DNA of 64,000 nucleotides from Thereva unica (taxonomy: Eukaryota > Arthropoda > Insecta > Diptera > Therevidae), in the NCBI GenBank assembly GCA_949987705.1, contig OX465281.1, positions 167,476,516-167,540,515 of the forward strand, in the 5' to 3' direction. The translations under genes and the position numbers were made by a program. The notes under the pieces are model-generated. The model saw only the letters and a list, made by a program, of their open reading frames with translations. It searched no databases and was not told the DNA's origin. Shown here piece by piece: positions 11,720-20,697 of the stretch (its first letter is position 1; each line of letters starts with the position of its first letter).

Positions 11720-13936
11720 GAACGTCAAGCTAGCGGCGTTTGCACTGAAAAGCGGCGAAGTTAAAACTCAACTCTATTTAAAAAAAAAATATGAGTGTGC
11801 TTAAGACCACACTTTAGAAGTAAAACTTTTGTGCCCAACGGCTAGTAATATGCAATAGATATAGTGGAAAGTCTGTCGGATCTATAGTACGCTTGAGAAA
11901 ATTCAGGCCAACGACAGATGCAGGAAGAATAGTGACGAATCTACTGACGGACTTGATACAAATTCTATTTGAAAATATCAATATTTATGAATTCCTATTT
12001 ACATTAAAACCTAAAAGTAACCGAGTAAAAATAATTTTTATTGGCTAATTTTCTTAAAAGCATACACGCGGTGCACCTAGTACGTATAGCATATAAGTGC
12101 GCATCCTACACGGGTATGCACGCTTCCGCCACAGGCACGAAAATCTAAACATTCGCCTCATGGAAGTAAGCTGGTGACATATGCAAGCGGACATGCATTG
12201 CATTCAGAGGTACATAAAATTGTATGGTTTTTTCCGTCCCGGCTTTCACACATAGCCCGAAAATCTAAGTATCGAGTGCATGCAAGGTGCATGTGTTTGT
12301 TGTGCATACTTGTCTGTGCTATTTGGAATGCGGCATTACAGAAAAAGTTAAAAGTAGTCCGACCTTTGCGTGGCATGCATTCCATTCATGGAACATTCCG
12401 TCAGGTCGCATTTGAATACACACACACACTTCTATATTATTTATCAATGAATTGAACGCATGTATGCTTGGATATGTCACCAGCTGTATGCATGCTCCGC
12501 TCCCGCTACATTCATGATCATTAATAATTGCATCTGCATCAGCATAGAGTCTATGCCATAGACTATTCCAAACCCAGGTATTGTTTTTCCAAGCAGTCCG
12601 CCAACTACATACAATGAAGCTTTACCTACGCGAGCCGCTTTACCTTCGCGAACGGGAGCCAGCCTACTTGAGTATGGTATTGGCACCCTTTATCGCCACA
12701 TAGCCAATTACCTGATTTCTTCGTCCCATACAATCTTTTAGGGAGCCAATTAATTTTAAAGGGAGCAAAAAGATATGCAATCAACCTTTTTTCAAATTCT
12801 TCTTTCTATGCGTAGTTGAAAATAATTTATTTTGGCTGATTAAACCGAATTCGAAGCATAAAGTTGAAAAAACATTTTTTACAAACCTTTATATTTTCAG
12901 TCGATGCGATGTAGGGATAGTTTCAGCCCTTTACTATTATCCCTTATCATAAAATTTGCTTTGTTATAAATCAACCACTTTTGAATATAAATATTTGCAA
13001 AAAATGTATTTTATATGATTGTTTTTGATTTTAATTAAAATTATCGCAAAAATTCTTAAAAAAGGGAGTTTTTAAGCATATTTAAAGGTGACATGCATAT
13101 TTTAAGACTGTGGGACCCCGATTTTCGTAATCAGCGACCCAAAAAACATATCAGGAACGATTTTCACAACAGTGTAATGTTTTGAAATAAACGATTCGTC
13201 GATTTATGCAAGTTAAAAAAATTGTAATTTAAAAAGGGGAAAGGTCCAGCACATCTCACCAAAGGGGAAGTGGGTGCCAATTTTAAACAAAAGCACCTCA
13301 CACATTTAATTCACCACTCCCTTTTGGTATTCTAAGCACCCAAACCACCCCCGAAAATTCTTCTCGTATATGCCGCTTCCAACATGTCAGTCAACTCCAA
13401 AGCGTCCGCGGCATAAGCCCGGCCAGTGACCAAACCACAAGAAAAATCTGAAATAATTCACCTCTACAGAATGGTGAATTTGTATTCCTATAATGAGATA
13501 AAGCAAAGTCTGGGCGACAACGTAGCTAACATGCCAGAAAATCTATGCAGTAAGGCAGAGTGTATTTTAGCTGTTGCATACACAGCCCCGAGTTTCTTCG
13601 TCTCTCGTACCCTTTCCCATCGTTATACGAAAGTTCTGACGATTTTTCATGTGTGAGAGCGTTACACGAATGAAATTGATTCACTCTCATGTAAATTTTT
13701 TTAAGCAAACGTCCCTAAAGAAGTTTTACTTCAATAAAAAGCTAATGTCCCTCATTTAAATTATTTGTTTTATGTATCTATATGTGTGAGGAAGATTGTG
13801 TAAAAATTTCAGGATAGTTCCATGGTTCTTAAGGAAATAGGATTAAAATTTTCCAGCCAGCGTTTTTGAGCTTAATTACAAAGTCACGGCCCTTTTCAGT
13901 GCAACCGCCGCTTGCTTCGCCGCTAGCTTGACGTTC
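11720..13936. mobile_element. 2.2-kb element with GAACGTCAAGCTAGCGGCG inverted ends, no transposase
   Basis: The left end GAACGTCAAGCTAGCGGCG (11720) is repeated inverted at the right end (13936). Inside both ends the match resumes with TTGCACTGAAAAG. It interrupts the foldback right arm; the left arm near 5590-5610 shows the uninterrupted sequence. The interior holds short repeated phrases such as CCCGAAAATCTAA and ACGAAAATCTAAAC, but no frame resembling a transposase, so it is probably non-autonomous. The superfamily is not assigned. Confidence 0.75.
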
Positions 13937-14118
13937 ATTAGTAATCACGGGATTCAGAAACAACATAATGTAAAAGACTGTATACCGTATAAGGTATTTT
14001 AGTGCTGATGTCACGTGGGGGACACTTGCCATATAAAATCGAAGGCTCTGTTGTTGTTTCAGCATTACGGCTGACGTCACCAAGCGCCCATTTTTTACGG
14101 TATTCGAAGCTGCCGTCG

Positions 14119-14439
14119 GGTGACTTCGTAAATGTAAAATTTAAGCAGTCGGTTTAAGTCAAGAGTTCATAAATGTCACAGTTTTAAAGCACTGTGTTCA
14201 TAATTGCATCGTAAACGTCAAATCTCTGCATTGAAATGGGAATTTCGGCATCATGAATAGCTATGATGCAAAGTGATTAGTTTTACAAATTTTACAAAAA
14301 TTTTGTGTGCTGTTCCTTGGCACACTTCATAAATGTCAAACTTAAAACTGCACAACTTTGTCTAAGCTTTTACTGAACTTTGACTTGACTGCATTAATAC
14401 TGTTTTCTGACACAGTTTATTGGCATTTACGAAGTCACC
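14119..14439. mobile_element. 321-bp MITE with 5-bp CGTCG duplication
   Basis: Termini GGTGACTTCGTAAATG and CATTTACGAAGTCACC are perfect inverted repeats. CGTCG flanks both sides (14114-14118 and 14440-14444). The empty site is present once in the left arm at about 5410 (GCGACGG). The interior repeats CATAAATGTCA several times. There is no coding capacity. Confidence 0.85.
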
Positions 14440-14451
14440 CGTCGCTTTTAT

Positions 14452-14765
14452 GGGCCGTCCTCACTACGTGGACTTAGATCCTACGCGCTTTTCGCCGTAC
14501 GGCCTCTGACAAAAGCGCGCATGAGTTCTGAATCGTGAGCAAATTGAGAAAACAAATCAATTTTTGTTTGAAAAAACATACGCGCTTTTGAAAAGCCCGT
14601 ATTGTGTAGACGTACAATGTACCTTTTTAAGCACAGCCTTTGGTCTGCGCACTTTGGCTGTACTGCCTTTGCCATTAAAAATATCGCAAAAAAGGCATTA
14701 AACTCTATATGAAAAAAAGAGGCAAAAGCGCGTATGACCTAAGTCCGCGTAGTGTGGATGCACCA
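14452..14765. mobile_element. MITE with imperfect inverted ends, possibly hAT-type
   Basis: The left end GGGCCGTCCTCACTACGTGG and the reverse complement of the right end, TGGTGCATCCACACTACGCG, match over about 40 bp including GGACTTAG and ACGCGCTTT. The foldback left arm lacks this insert. Flanking TCGCTTTT / TCGTTTTC may be an imperfect 8-bp duplication, which would suit a hAT origin. Confidence 0.65.
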
Positions 14766-14903
14766 TTACATTACCTTCGTTTTCTGTATCCCGTGCATAA
14801 TAATGATAATCCCAGTGCGCATGAAGAATGGAAGTTGAAATGCTTGCCCTCCATTGCCTCCACCCCTTCGCCCATATCCTCAAGTTGCGTTGCGTTGCGA
14901 ATT

Positions 14904-15145
14904 CCCACAAGGAAAATTGGGAATGCTTCCTATTGGTAGGAATAAGGAAACCTTCCTGTTCGTTGCCCAGAGAAGGTATAGAGAATTTTTTGAATTTTAT
15001 TTCCGCAAAAGCTTCATTCTTAGTCTTCCATCCAATGACATGGATGGATAAAAAGAATATGAACTAGAGCACGGAAGAGAATGCTTCCAAACTTCCTGGG
15101 AAGCTTTCCAGCATTCATGATTGTATGTTTCCTTTTCCTTGTGGG
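14904..15145. mobile_element. 242-bp MITE with CCCACAAGGAAAA inverted ends
   Basis: Begins CCCACAAGGAAAA and ends TTTTCCTTGTGGG. Comparison with the uninterrupted copy at about 5275-5290 (GAATTCG context) shows that only TT is duplicated at the insertion point. The interior contains two GAATGCTTCC motifs. It is non-coding. Confidence 0.8.
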
Positions 15146-15266
15146 TTCGTCAAAATTCACTCTCATAATATTTTTCAAAACGCGCCTAAAGAAGTATAAC
15201 TTCAAAAAGAAATCTTCGGGGGCCCTGGTGCGCCGCACCACCTGCACATGCCTAGTTACGGCGCTG

Positions 15267-15324
15267 TGTGCATTGACGGGTTGACATTTTAAAAGGTTTG
15301 AAATTTTCCTTTAAAGAAGGCTTG
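15267..15324. repeat. Host repeat unit 1, right part
   Basis: Starts with the second TGTGCATT and runs through GACGGGTTGACATTTTAAAA to GCTTG (15320-15324), which is the left copy of the BEL/Pao target duplication. It matches 24251-24312. Confidence 0.85.
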
Positions 15325-15882
15325 TGTAGAGCTCTTTTGCTCTAATGTAGTTTGTTTATTTGGCCAAGGTTCTTGATACCTTGACCAATTATTACTGCGT
15401 ATAATTAATATTGAAAAATAGCTAAGGTTCTTGGTACCTTTGCCAAATGTTGTGAGTGCAGCTGGTTCTATGTACCAGTGCACCTAATGCAAAAAGAAAA
15501 CGTTTAAAAGGGTATTAATTTAAAGAAAAACACCTTGGCTGTTGATTGACAACTGATAAAAATTTATTATTACCCTGACTATATATATATACCTTACACA
15601 ACAACAACAAACAAAAAAAATATTGACATGAATAAAAATAATTTCGGACGACAAAATACAAAATTTTCCAACGATAAAAAACTGCAACGATGCAAATTTG
15701 ACATTTATTTCTATCCTAAGAACTCAAAGGCTCAGATAACAGCAGACGTAATCTGAGCCCATCTTCGTGATAAATGCAATTTCTAGAGGTAATTCTTATC
15801 ATGATAAGAATGTGTGGTTGCATTTTGCATTAATTTTAATTCCTAGGAATTTGATTATTGGTATTTATGTTGTCCCTGAACA
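15325..15882 (-). repeat. BEL/Pao LTR (3' LTR of the element)
   Basis: Runs from TGTAGAGCTC to CCCTGAACA on the plus strand, 558 bp. It is nearly identical to 23556-24111, differing by one extra TA near 15585, T/C after the A8 run, and A/C in GCAAAA(A/C)GAAAAC. Confidence 0.95.
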
Positions 15883-15892
15883 TCCTCCCCCC
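15883..15892 (-). other. Polypurine tract of the BEL/Pao element
   Basis: On the minus strand GGGGGGAGGA lies directly before the 3' LTR. This is the expected position and composition of the plus-strand primer. Confidence 0.8.
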
Positions 15893-15906
15893 GTTGAAGC
15901 ATTGAT

Positions 15907-17778
15907 TCAACAGTCTTGGGTTGGCATGTTGATGCTGAAGTCCGATGCTGTGTGTTGTCTTGGCCGAGGTGTTGGTTTCTGTTCGCGTTGTATGCAGAAA
16001 TTTGGACGGAATTTCCATAGTAACCATATGGCGGTTGAAGCTGCTACGATAGCCGCAATGTATCCTATGGATAGCTGGTGGATATCGTGTGGTCGAATCT
16101 TCATGGCCAGGTCAGTGTGAAGCAGTTGAGTGTTGATCCTGTCCTTTAATTCTTGAAGGTCAGTTTGGTTTGACTGATATTGCTGAACTTGGTTGATTAG
16201 TGATGTTATCTGCTCTGGCTTCGCTATGTCCGAAATTGGACTTATGGCACTATATGATGTTCTACTGGTGCGTAGTTGAATGTTATGCCCCTGTATTGTG
16301 ACGTAGTTATTATTGATAACACAATTTTGTTTTATTACTAGGAGACCGGATCCTTCAATGCTGGTGGAGGTGACATTAGAACCACAAACGATTTTTAGAT
16401 TCGTCCTTTCCTTGACCGCAAAAATCCATTGGTTTAATTTGTTTAGCTGAATCCACTGAGTATCGCCTATTAGGGTAGTAATGCGACAGGTTGATGTGGT
16501 GGGAGTATCATTGATGAGGTTAACTTCACACGTCCCCACCGAAGAGCCCCGTTTGTAGAGTGGTTGAGTTTGTCTGCAAATGTGGTGCTCCTCTTCCAAC
16601 GAGAGACAAGAACGTAGAGCAGCTTCTGTCAGAGGGTAGTAAGTGTCACGATGAAGATTGATGATCAGAAATGGTGCGGATGGTTGGATGGCAAGGAAAG
16701 TATCGTTAATTAGTGCTGGAATCGGAACGACATGGAATAACTCGAACCTTTCCAGCGCTAATAGTGGAATGTTAAGTTTGAAGATGATGTGCTTGCCGGT
16801 TGATCGTGCTGCTACCTTCATGATGGGGTAAAATTTAAGAATGTCGCCGAGTTCGGCGGGAAGCCGGAAATGGGAAGCAAGGTATCCCTTAACTTGGAAT
16901 AGCTCCTGTCTCAACTGATTTGGCGTGATTAACTGTGGACTGGCTTGTCCATGATGGGTGTCTGCAAGGTCGTCGATGATGGATGACTGCGATCTCTGAA
17001 TATTTGAGGCAATCAGCATTGTTTGAATGGAGAGTGTCGTGAACGAGACCATAAGCCTTTCTTGATGATTCTCGGCTGCCACTGCATGTGTATGGTTAAT
17101 CATAGACTTTAGTTGGGCCTCCACGTCTCTGAATTGTTGATACACCCGTTGCCGATCCTTTTGCATGATGTTAACGGTTGCGTCCAAGATAGATGTTTGA
17201 TTTTTTATTAATTGACGTAGGTGATCTTGGTTAGAATTTACGTCGTTAATAGTTTGTGATATTGTTTCTGCATCTGCGTCTAGTACGCCGAATAGGGCGT
17301 TGGCAATGCTGCCAACGAAGTTCATGGCACCACGCCTTTTGCGGGGTGAGTGTGGCAATAGCAGCTGGTTGTTGTTTATTATCTCTTCCTTCACGTGGGC
17401 GAGTTGGGCGATTATTGTTTCGCACGATTTTTCCTTTTTGATCGAGTGGCAGAGGTCTTCTAATATTTTATTCGCCTTTTCAAAGCCTTCAACTTCCTTC
17501 CAATATTCTGTTAAGTCGTAATAAACGATGAGCTTCCATTCGTCGGAGATTATGCTGGCAGGTCCGAGGTTTTCGAAGTGAAGTCCAGGTTGAGATTTAA
17601 ACGACGTTACTGTGACTGGGGTGGAATTGGTGCTGGATGTTGAAGGGATTAGTAGACAGGTCAATAGTAGCGTGGTGATGGCATGTCCTAGGGAGATTCG
17701 TGCCTTTCCGTGAAGCTGGGCGTTCACCCTGGTTTGTCGCAGTGTCAGGAGTGTACATATCATCGCTTGGTGTTTCAT
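15907..17778 (-). CDS. env: Env-like fusion glycoprotein of the BEL/Pao element (baculovirus F type)
   Basis: An uninterrupted frame of 623 residues. A hydrophobic stretch at about residues 33-50 looks like a signal peptide. A basic RKRR site near residue 147 is followed by a glycine/alanine-rich hydrophobic segment, the layout of a furin cleavage site and fusion peptide. A hydrophobic helix (IGYIAAIVAASTAIWLLW) near residues 570-590 would be the membrane anchor, leaving a ~33-residue tail. Several N-glycosylation sequons and conserved cysteines lie in the ectodomain. This arrangement matches the F-type Env of insect errantiviruses and baculoviruses; the family call is by layout and resemblance, not a search. 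It overlaps the end of pol by 182 bp in another frame, so expression probably needs a spliced RNA. Confidence 0.85.
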   Translation of the reverse strand: MKHQAMICTLLTLRQTRVNAQLHGKARISLGHAITTLLLTCLLIPSTSSTNSTPVTVTSFKSQPGLHFENLGPASIISDEWKLIVYYDLTEYWKEVEGFEKANKILEDLCHSIKKEKSCETIIAQLAHVKEEIINNNQLLLPHSPRKRRGAMNFVGSIANALFGVLDADAETISQTINDVNSNQDHLRQLIKNQTSILDATVNIMQKDRQRVYQQFRDVEAQLKSMINHTHAVAAENHQERLMVSFTTLSIQTMLIASNIQRSQSSIIDDLADTHHGQASPQLITPNQLRQELFQVKGYLASHFRLPAELGDILKFYPIMKVAARSTGKHIIFKLNIPLLALERFELFHVVPIPALINDTFLAIQPSAPFLIINLHRDTYYPLTEAALRSCLSLEEEHHICRQTQPLYKRGSSVGTCEVNLINDTPTTSTCRITTLIGDTQWIQLNKLNQWIFAVKERTNLKIVCGSNVTSTSIEGSGLLVIKQNCVINNNYVTIQGHNIQLRTSRTSYSAISPISDIAKPEQITSLINQVQQYQSNQTDLQELKDRINTQLLHTDLAMKIRPHDIHQLSIGYIAAIVAASTAIWLLWKFRPNFCIQREQKPTPRPRQHTASDFSINMPTQDC

Positions 17779-20278
17779 CTGGTCGTGTTTTCGGGAGCTC
17801 TGCCGTCTTTTCTAGCTGATCAGCCGACGTACCTTCGGTATGGATTGGGAGTGGTGCAAGCTTGTGGATGGGTCTTCGTATAATGTTTCCCTTAACTCGG
17901 ATGTCAGCAACTCGTGCGAGTCCATCGTTTCCTTTAATGACCTTGATGATTCTACCGAGAGGCCATTTTAACGAAGGTATGTTGTCTTCCTTGATGATAA
18001 CTAAAGTATCTGGTTGAACATTCGGACTCCCGTGTGTCCACTTACTACGCTGTTGTAATTCGTTCAAATATTCGCGTGACCATCGCTTCCAAAATTCGTT
18101 CTTGAGATGAGCGATCAACTTCCAGCGTGTTGGGAGCGTGACGTTTCTGGGCTCTGCTTCTGGGTCAATGGTGCTGGTGAGCGGCTCCCCGATGAGGAAG
18201 TGACCCGGAGTCAAGGCTGATAGATCGTTTGGATTTGATGACATGGATGTTAGCGGCCTCGAGTTCAGAATGGATTCAATTTGAACTACCACTGTCTCAA
18301 GCTCTTCGTATGTTAGTGATGCATTGCCCAAAGTTCGTGTCAATAGGTGCTTGGCGGATTTAACGGCGGCCTCCCAGAGACCGCCAAAATGTGGCGCACG
18401 TGGTGGAATGAAGTGGAAATCGGTTCCGTGAGTTGCGCAAGCAGCATCGATTTCCGATTTGGCTTCACTAGAATGCACTGAGTCTCTCAGTTCCTTCAGC
18501 TCGTTTTTAGCGCCTACAAAATTGGTTGCATTGTCGCAGTAGATATTTCGGCAATATCCCCGTCTGGCCATGAAGCGTTTTAGAGCGCCAATGAAGGCTT
18601 GTGTCGTCAAGTCGCTTACTACTTCTAGATGGGTCGCCTTGGTGGCGAAACAGCAAAAGACTGCGATGTATGATTTGTGAGGCCGTTTGCCTCGTATTTT
18701 GTAGTGAGTCCATATAGGACCGCAGAAGTCGACGCCAGTATTTACAAACGGCCTGGCTGGTTGGACCCGATGGGGCGGCAAATTTCCCATCATTTGGGAA
18801 AACATGTGTGGTTTGGCTCTTGTGCACCGTACGCACTGCTGAACTACTGATCTGGCTAGGGTCTTACCCTTTATGGGCCAAAATTGTTGCCTGGTGATGG
18901 CCAACAAGGTTTGGGGTCCAACGTGCATTTGTTGAATATGGATATCTGACATCAATAGTTTTGTGAATGCATGCGAGTAAGGGAGCAGGATGGGATGTCT
19001 TGCATCATACGGGAGGTCTGCCGCCTGCAAACGTCCTCCCACTCTCAAAATTCCTTTGTCGTCTATGAAAGGAGCGAGACTATTTAGAGCACTATTTTTC
19101 TTTAGCTCTTTGGCTTGTCTTAGATGCTGTATTTCTTCCTTGAAGTGATCTCCTTGAACCACTGTGATGACGGTTAGGAGTGCTTGATGAAGCTCCTGCG
19201 ATGATGGTCCCTTGAAATGGTTGTTGGTGGTGTTCCTTTTTCTGAGACGGTCTACAAGTCGTAAAATATATGCCGTGACTCTCTTTAATCTTGCGAATGA
19301 ATTGCGATGGTCGATGTCATATACAAAATGATTTTCAGAACTGGTGGTTGTAGTCACTGGTAGAGCCGTTCGTTTCTTCTCCAGCGTATTTTCGGTGTTG
19401 CCGCGATATGGCTGGGGCCAAAGAGCTTCATCTCCGTGCAGGAAGAATGGTCCATAAAACCATAAGGCGCAGTTCTTTAATTCTTCAGGTGTTATCCCTC
19501 TTGTTAAGAGGTCAGCTGGATTGTCCTTGGAATTAACGTGACGCCATTGGTTGGCGTGTGATAGACTCTGGATGGCGGCAATCCTGTTGGCCACGAAGGT
19601 TTGGTACGATGATGATGCGGAGTTTATCCAATTGAGGACAATTTCAGAATCTGTCCAAAAGAATAATGGCTCGTTTTTGAGACGTAAATCCCCCTTTACA
19701 CGATTGGTGAGTTCTACGGCTAGCTTAGCTGCGCACAATTCCAGCCTCGGTAGCGTGACTTGTTTGATTGGAGCTACTTTCGATTTTGAACACAGTAGCC
19801 TGACGATTATTTGTTTATTATTGTTTTGTGATCTCACATATATAGCGGCCCCATAGGCTTTCGGAGAGGCGTCTGCGAAAGCGTGGATTTGTACCTTTTG
19901 TGGTGTTGATTGCGAGAATACATGCCTGGGAAATGTGACTTCGCTGAGTACCGGTAATCTTTCCCGAAACATTCTCCATTTGGTATGCAGCTCCATGGGT
20001 AATGATGCATCCCAATCCAGTTTCAGCATCCACAGCTCCTGAAGGAATCTTTTGGCTGTGATTACCACGGGAGACATAATTCCAAGAGGATCAAAGAGGC
20101 GAGCAATCTCCGAGCAAACGATTCGCTTTGTAACCTTCGTTTCTTGACTTTGGGTTGTTTGGACTTGAAATGAGTCAGAAATTGGTGACCATATTAGTCC
20201 TAGAACCTTGATTTGCTGGTCAGTTGCTTTGTCCAGGCTTAATTGTTGTCCTATATCGGCTGGAGGAATGTCCTTCAA
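17597..20278 (-). CDS. pol: BEL/Pao pol, part 2: RNase H, integrase and C-terminal domain
   Basis: A frame of 893 residues. It starts just after the reverse-transcriptase active site. RNase H motifs are HAFADASPKAYG (about residue 112), FFWTDSEIVLNWI (about 206) and NPADLLTRG (about 253). The H2C2 zinc finger of integrase lies at about 440-485, with CVRC. Catalytic integrase residues are visible at VDFCGP (D), CDNATNFVG (D) and HFGGLWEAAVKSAKH (E). The C-terminal part, with RWKLIAHLKNEFWKRW, is the DUF5641-like tail found in BEL/Pao integrases. The first methionine is probably not a real start: the upstream frame change near 20285 separates this from the reverse transcriptase, so the entry is the downstream part of a broken polyprotein. 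Confidence 0.9.
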   Translation of the reverse strand: MKDIPPADIGQQLSLDKATDQQIKVLGLIWSPISDSFQVQTTQSQETKVTKRIVCSEIARLFDPLGIMSPVVITAKRFLQELWMLKLDWDASLPMELHTKWRMFRERLPVLSEVTFPRHVFSQSTPQKVQIHAFADASPKAYGAAIYVRSQNNNKQIIVRLLCSKSKVAPIKQVTLPRLELCAAKLAVELTNRVKGDLRLKNEPLFFWTDSEIVLNWINSASSSYQTFVANRIAAIQSLSHANQWRHVNSKDNPADLLTRGITPEELKNCALWFYGPFFLHGDEALWPQPYRGNTENTLEKKRTALPVTTTTSSENHFVYDIDHRNSFARLKRVTAYILRLVDRLRKRNTTNNHFKGPSSQELHQALLTVITVVQGDHFKEEIQHLRQAKELKKNSALNSLAPFIDDKGILRVGGRLQAADLPYDARHPILLPYSHAFTKLLMSDIHIQQMHVGPQTLLAITRQQFWPIKGKTLARSVVQQCVRCTRAKPHMFSQMMGNLPPHRVQPARPFVNTGVDFCGPIWTHYKIRGKRPHKSYIAVFCCFATKATHLEVVSDLTTQAFIGALKRFMARRGYCRNIYCDNATNFVGAKNELKELRDSVHSSEAKSEIDAACATHGTDFHFIPPRAPHFGGLWEAAVKSAKHLLTRTLGNASLTYEELETVVVQIESILNSRPLTSMSSNPNDLSALTPGHFLIGEPLTSTIDPEAEPRNVTLPTRWKLIAHLKNEFWKRWSREYLNELQQRSKWTHGSPNVQPDTLVIIKEDNIPSLKWPLGRIIKVIKGNDGLARVADIRVKGNIIRRPIHKLAPLPIHTEGTSADQLEKTAELPKTRPDETPSDDMYTPDTATNQGERPASRKGTNLPRTCHHHATIDLSTNPFNIQHQFHPSHSNVV

Positions 20279-20697
20279 GAGCTGATTTTCCCTTCAAGAG
20301 TAGGGCTCTTAGCTGCGCTTGCATTTCCAACGCTGTTGCTAAGTTGTTGGCTCCTGACATCACATCGTCGACGTAGAAATCTCTGGCTAAAAACCTCTGC
20401 TCCTAAGGGAAAGGCATCTGCTTCGTCCTGAGCCAGTCTTTGCAGGCATTTCGTGGCTAAATATGGAGCCGATGTGGTTCCGTAGGTAACTGTGTTTAGT
20501 TGATAACACTTGATTGCTTGGCTAGGGCTGCTTCTCCATAATATCAGTTGAAATCTCCTTTCATTCTCGTCGATTAGGATCTGCCTGTACATTTTTTCTA
20601 TGTCGGCTGAGAAGACGTATTTTGGCAATCGGAAGCGTAATAATATGGTAAATAATTCATCTTGTATGGTTGGACCTGTGGCTAGAATGTCGTTCAA
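20275..20697 (-). pseudogene. pol: BEL/Pao pol, part 1: reverse transcriptase, frameshifted
   Basis: The frame carries reverse-transcriptase motifs NDILATGPTIQDELF, KYVFSADIEKMYRQI and YGTTSAPYLATKCLQ. It joins neither neighbour. A one-base frame change at about 20690-20700 separates it from the gag-protease frame. A second lies in a T run at about 20383-20387, immediately before the bases encoding the YVDD active site, which continue in another frame. A third is near 20285. These are single-base length changes, so they may be true lesions or uncorrected homopolymer errors in the assembly. As read, the polymerase cannot be made as one protein. Confidence 0.85.

Larger units (their letters stand above)
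5228..15203. mobile_element. Large foldback element (nested palindrome) inside the hAT
   Basis: The two ends are inverted copies starting GAAGTTATACTTCTTTAGGCG (5228) and ending with its complement at 15203. Sequence from 5228 inward is matched on the opposite strand at 15203-15146, 14903-14765, 14118-13937, 11690-11335 and 11335-9800, with later insertions separating the pieces. The left arm after its own insertion (7994-9395) continues the match. The pivot lies near 9400-9800. No transposase frame is seen. No direct target duplication is evident (left flank ends ATTTTT, right flank starts AAAAAG), so insertion may have been accompanied by a deletion. Confidence 0.75.
2941..15266 (-). mobile_element. 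hAT-superfamily DNA transposon, heavily interrupted
   Basis: The left end reads CAGCGCCGCGCCGTAGCGAG and the right end, reverse-complemented, reads CAGCGCCGTAACTAGG, so both termini begin CAGCGCCG. The flanks are an exact 8-bp duplication, TGTGCATT (2933-2940 and 15267-15274). The uninterrupted target exists at 24238-24258. An 8-bp duplication and CAG-type ends are typical of hAT elements. The only transposase sequence is the broken minus-strand block at 3981-5223. Only ~63 bp of hAT DNA lies right of the internal foldback element, so the N-terminal coding part has been lost. Confidence 0.85.
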
